64,000 nt of DNA from Posidonia oceanica (GCA_037176725.1 JAZBRS010000039.1:20620001-20684000); one strand, 5' to 3'. Shown: positions 1-10,671, numbered from the stretch's first letter. The notes: generated from the sequence alone by a model not told the origin. Made by a program: numbers and translations.

Positions 1-2
1 TG

Positions 3-1160
3 GCAGATTTGACAGTCTTTGATTCTCCTGCAGTCTTGTCAGCACCATCAGCACCAATTCAAGCACAGTCAGTCAGTTCGCATACAACCGTTGTCGCATC
101 AGTGCAACTACCACCTTCGCAGAAAGGTCAATCGCTGAGCTCAGTCAGCAGTATGACTCAGCCCTTCCCAGAAGCTGCATCACAGGCAATGCAGCCAACT
201 CAATCAGTCACGCATCCTCTTGCCACGGACCGGCAACTTTCATGGCAAGATCCTATGACGTCAGAGGCCGTGCTCTCATCATCATCATCAGTCGCAGAGA
301 ACCAGCTGAGCATCGCGGTCTCCCGGCCCTCGGGCCTTCAAGAGAGCACCTCGGCCCATCCTTTGACAGCAGCAGTCACTCTGGCAGCATATCCGTCTGC
401 AATCCCTCTGGCTAGACCATCTGGGTCTCCCTTGCCGGGACAGTCGCAATCAGGCGCGTCCGTGAGTCAGAAGATACAAGTACCAGAGACAGTAATCCAT
501 CTCGCAGCCGAGCCAGTGCCTCAGGCCCTCGGCGCCTACTATGTCGATTCGCCCTCAGATGAGGAAGAAGGAGGGGCGGTAGAAGCCCAGGTCGATTCAT
601 GGATGTCTGATTTGGAGCTGCTTTACCAGGAACAGCTCGAATCCATAGTAGAAGACCTGGCACAGCACCAAGCCGCAGAAAGGAAAGGAAAAGCCGTGGT
701 TACGGATCCTCCTCTGCGAGAGGACTCCACCTCCATCATGGTCCTAGGAGAAAGCTCAGTGGCGTCGAATTCTCTCAGACCCGACGAGCTCATTACCATT
801 CAACCCGAGGGTGGGTCCAGTTGGCTTGTACAGCATATGCCTTCCACAAGTACATTAGCAGATTCAGAAGAAGAGGCACCAGCAGATTGCACGGCAGCGG
901 TAACAGAGCAAAGAGTAGAGTCAGTGACGGAGTTGTCGGAAGTTTCAGTGGCAGAGTCATCAGCAGCATCAGTCGCAGGGTCAACAGGGCCTCAGTAGTG
1001 TCAGCAGAACATGCAGCAATGTCATCAGCAGCAAAGCAGACAGGGGAAGCCATCAGAACAGAGGCCGTGTGTCGAGGATACAGAAACTCTTGAGGACATG
1101 GACCAGGTCGAGCAGTCTGAGCCGGTCAACATGTGCTACCTCAAGAAGTACTATCAGTAG
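3..1160 (+). pseudogene. gag-pol polyprotein remnant, 5'-truncated by the window, RT/RNaseH/integrase deleted
   Basis: The frame open from base 3 to the TAG at 996-998 matches the Ser/Ala/Gln-rich linker between protease and RT of the intact polyprotein. Shared words are YVDSPSDEEE, VDSWMSDLELLYQEQL and ERKGKAVVTDPPL. Near 975-990 the homologous reading moves to another frame: VVSAEHAAM and CRGYRN correspond to VSTEHSAE and HRGYKN of the intact copy. At about 1090 the sequence jumps to the last residues of the polyprotein (LEDMDQVEQSEPVN..CYLKKYYQ, stop 1158-1160). About 3.44 kb, equivalent to 34483-37919 of the intact element, is missing. RT, both RNaseH domains and integrase are therefore gone. 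No protein is expected to be complete. Confidence 0.88.
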
Positions 1161-2476
1161 CTGGGAGTAGCCATTGCGGATCCTTCCTCCCACTTGTCAT
1201 ACCTTCACCACTTGCATGTCTTTGTATCTCTTTTCGCTCTATCTCCTCCCCACTTCACTTCATCCCATTCGCGTCTCTTATCAAATCATACTTTGCATTT
1301 TGCCCGGTGATGAAAACCGGAGGTGCTTGCCTGCTGCGAAAGGAGTCTCCCGACCTCACCCGATGCTACTTAGATGTCTTGACTAGTGAGGGAGCCACCA
1401 CTCAATGAGAGCGGGCGAAATGCCCAAACCCCAAAGGACTTACACCCTTTAGAAGAGTGCTAGGTGTTACTCAGAAAGCAGTACGTATCCCAGCCTAGAA
1501 GTGCAAAACCAAAAAAGAGAGAAAGAGAAAGCCAAAAGCCTGTGTCCGAAAGACCCTAACACTCATCTCCCCTGAGGGAGGGGACAGCGGAAACCTGCAA
1601 GCCAAAAAAGAAAGGAAGATGAAAAAAAAGAAAGGAAGATGAAAAAAAAAAAAAAAAAAGGAACAAAAAAAAAACGAAAAAAAACAAGAGAAGAATGATG
1701 GAAAAGGAAAGGGAGGGAGACAAAGGCCCCATTCCCGCAAAACCAAAAAAAGCAAAAAGAAAAGGAAAAAAGAGAATAAAGGCAGGCCGCGTAATCCCAC
1801 ACCTCTCACCTACCCCAGAAAAGAGTCAAAGCCCGGGTCGAGTCCTCCTTACTTCCAAAACAGGAATGAGGAGAGCTCTGCACACCGACATCAAAAAAAA
1901 AGAGAGAAGAAAGAGGTAGGAGTGAGTGTAAGTCCTCGAGGGTTTGACATGGAGCCCGTCCTCTCTACACCACCACCAAACATCACCAACATCCTTTCCT
2001 CGAGTGCCACCAACAAGTTAGGAGTCTGAGTAGAGTCCGGTGAGTTAAGGACCGCTCCCTTTCCATACAGCAGGCACCAAAGCACCCCGATACTGAGGGC
2101 AAAATACACCAAATCACACGCATCTGCATTTTCCAGCCATCTCCACCCTCTCTGATCATCCTACTCCGCAAAGGCTTACTCCAGCGCTGAGACAGTACCT
2201 CTACTTAGCATGCGTTGGCGCCGTCAGGCTGCGACAACCCAGGGTTCCCGACAGTCCCCGCCACATCAACAGAATACCCTTATGCTTATACATGTTCAAT
2301 TGCCATAGTCTGAATGTTTACTGCTTATACATATTGCACCTAATTTCTACCAGTTTCAGAATCTGCTTTCCTATGATGGTTTTGTGCCTATATGAGCTCT
2401 GATAATTCACAGTCTTGGCAACAGGTATCTGAAGACTCTTGTGACAGCCATCTGCCTACATCCTGCAATCTGTGCA
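1161..2476 (+). other. Spacer between polyprotein end and second ORF (element A)
   Basis: There is no credible gene. A block at about 1296-1410 (CCGGTGATGAAAACCGGAGG and, further on, TACTTAGATGTCTTGACTAG) is shared with 38199-38300 of the intact element. It is the best-conserved part of the spacer. A purine/A-rich low-complexity run follows at 1500-1780. The last part (about 2170-2476) runs into the second ORF. Confidence 0.7.
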
Positions 2477-3679
2477 ATGGGTTTCCCCACTCTGGTGACC
2501 CCGACACACTGCTCCGAGACCCTGCGAGAATGGATCGGCAAGCTTACAAGAGATGACTGTGAGAAGCTGCGCCTGTGGGGCATTCCGACCAAACTGCTAA
2601 AGGCTGCTGATGTAGAGGTGAGCCGCCATCTTCTGTGTGCTGCCGCGTGATTCTGGAAACCGGCACACCATGTCTTCCGTTTCGGTAGAACTGAACTGAC
2701 ACCTACACTGGAAGAAGCGCGTCGAATCTGTGGCTTTTCCAAGATCCTGGGGCCACCCATCTTCATGAGGCGTGACGGATACATGGCAGTCCTGAAACAG
2801 CTGACCGGCCTCTCTACCCAAAGTTGCCAGCAGAAGCTGATTTGCACTAGCAGGCCCATGCCTCTGCTTCGCCTAGCATACTTTGATGATATTGTGGAAA
2901 AGCGCGCTGAACTCGGAGACGAGCTGTGGCTCCGAGGGTTTGTCACCCGTTTCCTAGGCGAGCTGGTCTTTACTCATGGCAAGGTAACAGTGGCCGTCGA
3001 GATCGCTGAAATAGCACTCGCCGTGGTGACTCGCCAAATAGACCTGGCACTAGTTGTTCTGGCGGAGACTTACCGCGGTCTAGACCGCATCTCGCATCGC
3101 TGCCGCCACTTTCATGGTTGCGAATCATTCATTCAGGTCTGGCTAGCGGCGCACACTGAGATAGACCTTCTGCGCCCCCAAGTACATGCTTTCGAGGCCT
3201 ACTGCAGCAGCGGTCATGCCAAGGCAATCAAGAGCGTCAAGGAAGAATATGGAAGGCTATCGGGACTGACAGACGACACAGTCACATGGCGCATCATTCC
3301 TTCTGCAGCCGAAGCATTCACTGTCTTCTTCAATGCACGCGACATGCGTTTAGTTGTGCTACCAGGATTTACCGCGGGTGTAGAATATCACCCTATCAGA
3401 GTCATGCGCCAGTTCGGCTTCCAGCAAGACGCCTATGTCGACAGCACAGCACCTAAGCTCCTTCAAGAATATCCCCTCAGTACAATTGCCCCCACGAAGG
3501 AGCTGGCCAACCTGATGTAGCATGGGGTGCGATCAACAGACATCGCTGCAATAAAAGGTGTAGGGTGTACCCCTGAGTACATCACTGAAGTGCAGGATCT
3601 CTAGCCCCTCAATGAAATCCCGCCGAGCGGTCCCTTGTTCCCTGACTCTGGAAGAACAAAGAAGGCCCGAATCAGCTAG
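2477..3679 (+). pseudogene. Broken DUF7745/plant-mobile-domain-like second ORF (element A)
   Basis: From ATG 2477 to the TAG at 3677-3679 this is exactly 400 codons plus stop, the same length as the two intact copies at 16602 and 39534, without indel. Three nonsense codons interrupt it: TGA at 2648-2650 (Arg in the intact copies), a TAG for Gln just after LANLM near 3520, and a TAG for Trp near 3602. Many of the remaining differences from the intact copies are synonymous. For example, the residues ADVEVSRHLLCAAA are unchanged although several third positions differ. The copy was therefore once under protein-level selection and then died. All three stops fit C-to-T change at CG or CHG sites, as expected in a methylated transposon. 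Confidence 0.85.
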
Positions 3680-3978
3680 AGCTATCATGCAGCTGTCATT
3701 CTGTCTTCCTTTCAAGTTGTGCTGTACTTTTTGGCCCGACACGGGCATGTAATCACCAGTTCTATCAATGCAAAACTACTTTACGCTGGCTGTTCACATT
3801 TCAAAGCTGATCATGCATTCCATGCTCCTCGTCGCTCACGCCCGGAGGCCCCTTGGCCCGACTGATTGCTCACATGACGCAGGAAAGTCCTCAGCAAACG
3901 ACCCAGGCTCCAGGACCTCCGCGAACCCGCGCCGTCCGACCTGCCACCGGACATCCCCGGCTGAGTCTCCTTTGGGCT
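3680..3978 (+). other. 3' flank of broken second ORF
   Basis: This region corresponds to 17805-18104 of the composite element and contains no ORF that I believe. It leads into the hairpin repeats. Confidence 0.5.
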
Positions 3979-4117
3979 AGTACCCCAAACTACTCATCTG
4001 ACAAACACGTCAGTTTTGTCCACCCTTCGCTTTTCTCGATACCAGGGACGTTTCGACCAACCCCTGGTATCATCCTGATACCAGGGGCATCTTTTCAGAC
4101 GCCCCGCGGTATCTCAC
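3979..4117 (+). repeat. Hairpin cluster in 3' internal region (element A)
   Basis: AGTA (3979-3982) and TACT (3991-3994) flank the loop CCCCAAAC. GACAAA (4000-4005) pairs with TTTGTC (4015-4020). CCCCTGGTATCA (4061-4072) pairs perfectly with TGATACCAGGGG (4076-4087) across a 3-base loop. The upstream GATACCAGGG (from about 4038) and the downstream GCGGTATC (near 4105) could pair with the same arms, so alternative hairpins exist. All three hairpins recur with matched changes in the composite element (19217-19324). Confidence 0.75.
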
Positions 4118-4860
4118 CCTTGTTCTCATCCCCTCTTTGCCGGCCGATAAGTCCGATATCTTATCACCTTTCTCAATCAACCAATCTCATCATTATCTCA
4201 TCTCTTCTTTGCCGGCCGATAAGTCCGATATCTTATCACCTTTCTCAATCAACCAATCTCATCATTATCTCATCTCCTCTTTGCCGGCCGATAAGTCCGA
4301 TATCTTATCATCTTTTTCAATCAAGCTCTCATCATTATCTCACCCCCTTCTTTAGCATTAGTTCTCATCATTACCTCACCCCCCTTCTTTAGCATTAGCT
4401 CTCATTATTATCTCACCCCCCTTCTTTAGCATTAGTTCTCATCATTATCTTACCCCCCTTCTTTAGCATTAGCTCTCATCATTATCTCACCCCCTTCTTT
4501 AGCATTAGCTCTCATCATTATCTCACCCCCCTTCTTTAGCATTAGTTCTCATCATTATCTCACCCCCTTTCTTTAGCATTAGTTCTCATCATTACCTCAC
4601 CCCCTTCTTTAGCATTAGCTCTCATCATTATCTCACCCCCCTTCTTTAGCATTAGTTCTCATCATTATCTTACCCCCCTTCTTTAGCATTAGCTCTCATC
4701 ATTATCTCACCCCCCTTCTTTAGCATTAGCTCTCATCATTATCTCACCCCCCTTTTTTAGCATTAGTTCTCATCATTACCCCACCCCCCTTCTTTAGCAA
4801 TAACTCTCATCATTACCTCATCTCCCTCTTTAGAAGTAGCCTCTCATCATGATCTCATCC
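4118..4860 (+). repeat. Tandem repeats: about 72-bp unit x3, then about 36-38-bp unit (element A)
   Basis: Three copies of a unit containing GCCGGCCGATAAGTCCGATA and CTTATC are followed by about 14 copies of a pyrimidine-rich unit (TCTCATCATTATCTCACCCC..CTTTAGCATTAG). Apparent ORFs are periodicity artefacts. The composite element carries a related 36-bp array at 19464 and 42384. Confidence 0.85.
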
Positions 4861-4924
4861 CCTCTGATCAATCAAACAATCACTCGTCAATCAATCACTC
4901 ATCACTCGATCATTCATCAATCAA

Positions 4925-5970
4925 GCACTCTCAGGCTGATATCCTAAACTATCTACTCCCAAGCTGATATCCTAAACTATCGACTCCCAGGCTGATATTC
5001 CTAAACTATCTATTCCCAGGCTGATATCCTAAACTATCTATTCTCAGGCTGATATTCCTAAACTATCTATCTTCTGGCCGATCCATGGTTGGCCCGCAGT
5101 TGTGTTATACGGCTGACATCTAGTAACTGTCCCTCGCAATGCCGCTAGGCTGATAACCTAAACTATCGCTAGGCTGATATCCTAAACTATCTATCCAGGC
5201 TGATATCCTAAACTATCCGGCATCTGCGTTATACGGCTGACATCCAGTAACTGTCCCTCGCAATTGCCCTTTCCAGGCTGATAACCTAAATTATCGATCC
5301 AGGCTGATATCCTAAACTATCGATCTAGGCTGATAACCTAAACTATCGATCTAGGCTGATATCCTAAACTATCTATGGCAATTACGTTATACGGCTGATA
5401 TCCAGTAACTATCCCTTGCAATTGCTCTTTCTAGGCTGATAACCTAAACTATCGATCTAGGCTGATATCCTAAACTATCGATCTAGGCTGATAACCTAAA
5501 CTATCGATCCAGGCTGATATCCTAAACTATCTATCGCAATTGCATTATACGGCTGACATCCAGTAACTGTCCCTCGCAATGCCGCTAGGCTGATAACCTA
5601 AACTATCTATCTAGGCTGATAACCTAAACTATCTAGGCTGATATCCTAAACTATCTATCTAGGCTGATATCCTAAACTATCCGGCACTTGCGTTATACGG
5701 CTGATATCCAGTAACTATCCCTCATGGTTTGCCCTTTCCAGTTGATAGGACTGTAAACTATCTATCCAGGCTGATAACCTAAACTATCTAGGCTGATATC
5801 CTAAACTATCTATCTAGGCTGATATCCTAAACTATCTATGGCAACCATGTTATACGGCTGATATCCAGTAACTATCACTCACAACTGCGCCTTCCGGTTG
5901 ATAGGACCGTAAACTATCGCCCTCGGCTGATGATCCGAAACTCATCCGGTCGATAAGTCCGACAACTTAT
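4925..5970 (+). repeat. Branched-hairpin tandem array (element A)
   Basis: Small hairpins of the form GATA-(loop ending TAAAC)-TATC repeat dozens of times. They are grouped into modules closed by longer arms, for example CGCAATGCCG (5135-5144) with CGGCATCTGCG (5218-5228, one bulge) and CATGGTTTGCC (5723-5733) with GGCAACCATG (5840-5849, one bulge). Modules are joined by a linker hairpin containing TTATACGGCTGAYATCCAGT. A GATG/CATC version sits at 5929-5946. The array is non-coding. Confidence 0.85.
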
Positions 5971-6414
5971 CACCTCCCCGCGCGACTTCGTCCCAAAAGA
6001 CGGAGCCCCGCATCCTTCTGCGTCCGGGAAAAGGTCCACCTCTCCCGTCGCTCCTTTGTGGCTTCTGGCTATCCCTCTTTTCGTGGCAGGTCTGGACCTC
6101 CCGTCAAGCTCCGCGGTGCACCGCAACGTCCCTCCTCAGCATCGTCAGCATCGCCAGCATCTCCCGCGTCGCTTCGGTCCCCCCATCGGTACTAACTCTG
6201 GCACTAACTTTTGCATTGCATCCGCATTAGCATGCATCGCATACATCGCATCTCATCCATTTGCACCTGCACTTTGCACTGCGGCAACGATCCACGATGT
6301 TCGGCGCATCCGCCGAATAAGTGGCTCACGCCGATAGCAACCCTCTGCTCTCGCCGGTCAAATGGGGTGTCCCGTCAACCCTGAGCAGCGGCCTCGCTTC
6401 GCTCGGCCTCGCTC
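5971..6414 (+). other. 3' untranslated internal region upstream of purine tract (element A)
   Basis: No gene. It contains GCATTAGCATGCAT-type words and the block CGCATCCGCCGAATAAGT, shared with 21828-21840 and, on the opposite strand and diverged, with 59740-59770. AAATGGGGTGTC at about 6360-6371 is the left arm of an inverted repeat with the LTR start. Confidence 0.65.
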
Positions 6415-6427
6415 AGGGAGGGGCATC
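6415..6427 (+). promoter_or_regulatory. Polypurine tract before LTR1
   Basis: AGGGAGGGG (6415-6423) followed by CATC directly precedes the LTR start TG at 6428. This is the plus-strand primer site of LTR retrotransposons. It lies in the 3' arm of a hairpin (CCCTGAGC 6379-6386 with GCTCAGGG 6411-6418). The same arrangement occurs at 21932-21944 and 44852-44864. Confidence 0.85.
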
Positions 6428-9400
6428 TGTTGACACCCCATTTTGACAGGCTGGATCGTTTGGAGCCTTCCGGTGGTTGTTGGACTCGAGCCTAGACCCA
6501 AACCCACACCTTCCTCTCCTTCTTTCCCCTCAAAACAAGCCCAAACTCAACCTAGGATTACCCCCCTTTCCCGAACCTGAAAACCAACCAAAATCCATAG
6601 GAACACTCACCCCCGATGACTTAGCAAACCCACCAAAAAGCCTGCAAAATCTCAAACCAGACCCCTCCCAAAAACCCTAGGAAACTTAGGCAAAAATACC
6701 CTTTTTCTACACCTCAAAACCCCTCCAAAACTTCCTCAGAACCAAACCAAAACTCTGGGACCAAAACTAGAAACCCTAGACCCCACACCCGCCAAGTTTC
6801 ACCCCTTTCCGAGACTCCTAAGCCCTCCTTTTGCTGGAATTATCGTTTTCTCTCTCCGGGATTATCGTTTTCTCTCTCCTCTCTCTCTCCGGATTATCGT
6901 CTCTCTTTTCATCCCCTCCTTGCCCTATTCCTGGCCAGGCTGTGGGCCCCCTTTGTACTCCTATCCCTTCTCTATCTTATTCCTATTTTTATTTTATTTT
7001 TAACATTTTCCCTGATTTTTTAAAAATCCTTTCCCTCAAACCTATCCCTTTCCCCTTTTATCCTCCTTTTTCCCCTTTTTTCTTCTTTTTCTTTTCTTTT
7101 TCTCTCTTTTGCAAAAACCCATAAAAATCCTTAAAAATCTGTAAAACCCCAAAACATAAAAGAAACAAATCAGAATTCCAAGAAAAGCAACTAAAAAACA
7201 TTAAACAAATGATTAAAAACTCAAACTTAACTAAATCAAGCTAAAAAGAAAACCAAGCATGCAAACTAAAAAATGCAAAACAAATTAAAAGAAAATACTG
7301 TAAAATCAAGTAAAAAACTGAAATAAAGTTAGAACCTACCAAGAATGAAAACCCCACTAAAAGAATTAAAAAACAAACCCTAAAGAGAAGAATTAAAAAT
7401 CAAACAATAAGACAAGTAATTAAAGGAGGTAAAAGACTTAACCTAATAAACATAAGAAAGAAACAACATAAGAACTTAATTAAAAAAGGAAAAAGAAAAT
7501 ACAGTTAAAAGACTTAAAACACTTAATCAAATCAGAAAAATCCAACTAAAAAACATCAAGAAGAATTAACAAATAAGAATCAAAAACATAGTTCAAAAGA
7601 CTTAAGGAAGAAAAACATAAAAGACTAGAACTAAGAACCCCAAAACCCACTCTAATTAATATAAAAATAAATCCTAAAAATCCTAATTAACATCCTAAAA
7701 TACTTAACAAGAAAACACAATTTTAAAAACAATTTAAAAAGATTTAACCAACACCTAATCAAGTGGAAAACAAATTAAAAATAAAATAAAACCCTAAAAC
7801 CCTAATCAAGCCTAAAACACACTAATTAACCTAAAAACAGTCATTAAAAAATCCAATTAAACATCTAACCTACAACCCAAGTCATCTAATATGTTTATTT
7901 ATTTTTATCTTATTTTTTTTTCCTATTTTATTTCCTTCCTCCTTTCCATCTTTCTTTCTTTCTTCCTTTTATCTTTTCTTTTTTTCCTTACTGGGCTCAT
8001 CAGCCCGTTACCCCTTTTTTTCTTTTTTCAAACTTCAGCCCACAGCTACAGTCGACCTCCTTCTTCCTCCTTCCCTCTCCCGCGTGCCAGCTGCTACAGG
8101 AGTTGCTGGCCTGCGCTTCTGCCCGACCTGTCACCTCCTGTTCGAGCCAGACTGGTGCGCCGAACGTCGACCGTGCGCCTGCCATCGCCACGCCGCGGCA
8201 TTCAATGACCGGCAGACCTGCAAAACCAAGAATGGAAGTCGTCAGAAATCGGGCAGAAAGAGGAGAAATCAGAGTGCATTTCAGAGGAGAAAGGAGAGGG
8301 GAAAAGAGGGAGTTGATCCTGGAGAAACAGGAGGCCCATTCCAGTAGAATCCCCAGCGAGTGAGAGAGCGTTTCCTCCTCAAAAACCCACCAGAAGAAAC
8401 CGAACTCCGCCTCTTCGATCCACAGCAAACCAGAGCCCGAAACTCCTCCAGAACCACCCGGAATTCGTCCCCCAACCTCGCCGAAGCCTCCTGCAACCCT
8501 TCCCCTCCTTCCCACGGAGGAACAAATCCACATTTCGCTTGAGAACGCCTGAAATCTAGACCGAACCCAACTCGAACCCATCTGAAAATTCCCCGCACCG
8601 CAGGCTGCCTCTCCTCCCCAAACATTGCCCGGTTAGTCCCCAGAACACTACCTCCCTAAGCCACCCAACCTTCAGCCTTCTCCCCCATCACAGACGAAAC
8701 GCTTCACCACAAACACCTGCACCGATTCCTGTCCGAAATCCACTCGACCGGCAAACTTCACCTACAGCCTCCACGGACCTAACCTAACCTTCCAGAAACA
8801 TCCGCCCGACCTCTAGCAAGCCACCGGAATCCCCCGCTCGATCCAGAGGGCGACAGCCAGCTCCCCCGACCTCAGACCACTCGCTGTGCACCCAAAACCG
8901 CCGCTTGTTCCTCCGATCGTCGAACCTTCGCTCTAGGCATTCAGAAAGCTCCGGAGGGTTGCGTGCGGTCGACCCAAACGCTCGTGAGCCACTGACGACG
9001 CCCGCACGCTCCGGACGGTCACCGCCGGCAACTGCGGAACCCACCTGGGTCGGGAGGACGCCTCAGCCATCCAAACAGGTAATTTCTTCCCCCGTTAGCC
9101 TCCTTTTCCTCTTCTCCAGCTTTTCCGCCCCTCAAAAGGGGGTTTCGCGGCCGTTGTCGCGAGGTCAGCGCCGTCGCTGACCTTTCTTCCCCGACGAGCT
9201 CGACGCTCGTCCCGCCGCGCCGAGCTGCAGAACGGCTCCCCGTCAGCCGTCCTAGCTTCGCACGGCCGCCAGGACTCCGCTCACAGCCTCTGCTTCCTCT
9301 GACGTCGCTTCCTCTCGCCGGACTGTCTTCAACTCAGTTCAGGTCTCCGGCGGCTCCTCAGCTCTGCTCCAGGCCACGTCGCCGCTCGCCGCACGGCCCC

Positions 9401-10446
9401 CGCGCTCCGCCAGGACCGGGCGACTCTCGCCGACGGTCCACCTCGCCTTCAGCAGCCTCTAGCCCCCTCTGTCGGCCACTGGTAGCAGCTGCTACAGTGG
9501 CCGACGGCCTGCAAATCACTGTAGCTTTATTTTCTTCTAACCTAGCTATTTTTGCCCGAAAATTGCATTTTCTGTTTCAGTTTCCAATTATTTGCATTTC
9601 GGTCCTTATTTAATTAAATCTGCTATGTTTATGATCTGAAATCATGCTAAATTGCATTAAATATTTGTGTTTCTCTGTATTTGCTCTTTAGTCCTTTTAC
9701 TGTGCTTTCCAGTTATAAAAAACTTATGTTTCAGCCCTTCTGTTTTTAATTTTTTGCATCCCAGTCCTGCAGTAGTTTATTTAATTTTAATGTGTTAAGT
9801 TTACCTTATCATATTGCATTCCAGACCCTTGTTTTTCTCACTTTTGCTGTCTGATCCATTGCACTGTAGAACTTAGGTCTTATTTCTATTTTTTTGATTG
9901 TTGCATTGCATACTTTACCCTTTGTTTCTTCATTTTTGCACAAAGGTCCATTTTAAATGGTCAGTGACCCTTGCATGCATTTTTAACTTATTGTACTGCA
10001 TTTTCAGCCCTGCATCTTTTAAAAATTGCATTTCAGTCCATGGTCAGTGATGTCAGAGCATATTGTGCATATAAAATTGCATATTTGACCCCTGCATGAT
10101 TTGAAAATCACACATAGAGCCTTGCATCTTTCAAAAACCATGTAAAAAGACTGTTTTGCCCCTAAGTTGCATTTTAACTCCTATGCTTGCAAAATTGCAT
10201 GTAGGCCCTCCACTTGCATTCCCGGACTCCCCAGAAACCCCTACTTTCTGGAAAATTTGCATTTTAGCCCCTTTCTTTCTTCAAAAATGCTTTTGAATCC
10301 CTGTTCTTTCCAAATTGCTTTTCTTTATCTTTTCTTGCTTTGCATGCATTCTGCATTCATCTAGTCTTGCATTTCGGCATCCCCTTTGCACACACTAGGC
10401 ACTTTTAACTCCCCTTCACTTGGGAGGACCTTCAACACACCCCTAG

Positions 10447-10622
10447 GACCTCCTGAACACCTAGATCTGTTCTTCTCCCCTGTTCTGGCCCTTCTGCTCC
10501 GAAGCTGCGATATCTTCCAATCCGACCGCTGGATCTCCTCAAGTAAGCTGCCCAGGCGACCGCAGCGAAGCGCTCTTCAGTATGGACCAAGCAGATCTCC
10601 GATCAGACTCCCGGATCTCCAG
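10447..10622 (+). other. Exon-like conserved block of LTR1 (176 bp)
   Basis: The block is preceded by CACACCCCTAG, acceptor-like, and followed by GTATAT after CCAG, donor-like. It is stop-rich, so it would be a non-coding exon. The equivalent blocks in LTR2, LTR3, LTR4 and LTR5 are 176, 176, 177 and 176 bp, whereas the flanking LTR segments vary strongly in length. Confidence 0.55.
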
Positions 10623-10671
10623 GTATATCTTCCTGAACCCCTGCATTGCATTCATTTGCATACCATTTGCA

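Noticed and set aside
2765..3520. An independent 251-codon gene in element A
   Set aside because: It is the middle of the 400-codon second ORF, between two acquired stops.
4925..5970. CRISPR-like array of short repeats
   Set aside because: Repeats are degenerate hairpins without regular unique spacers, in a plant retrotransposon.
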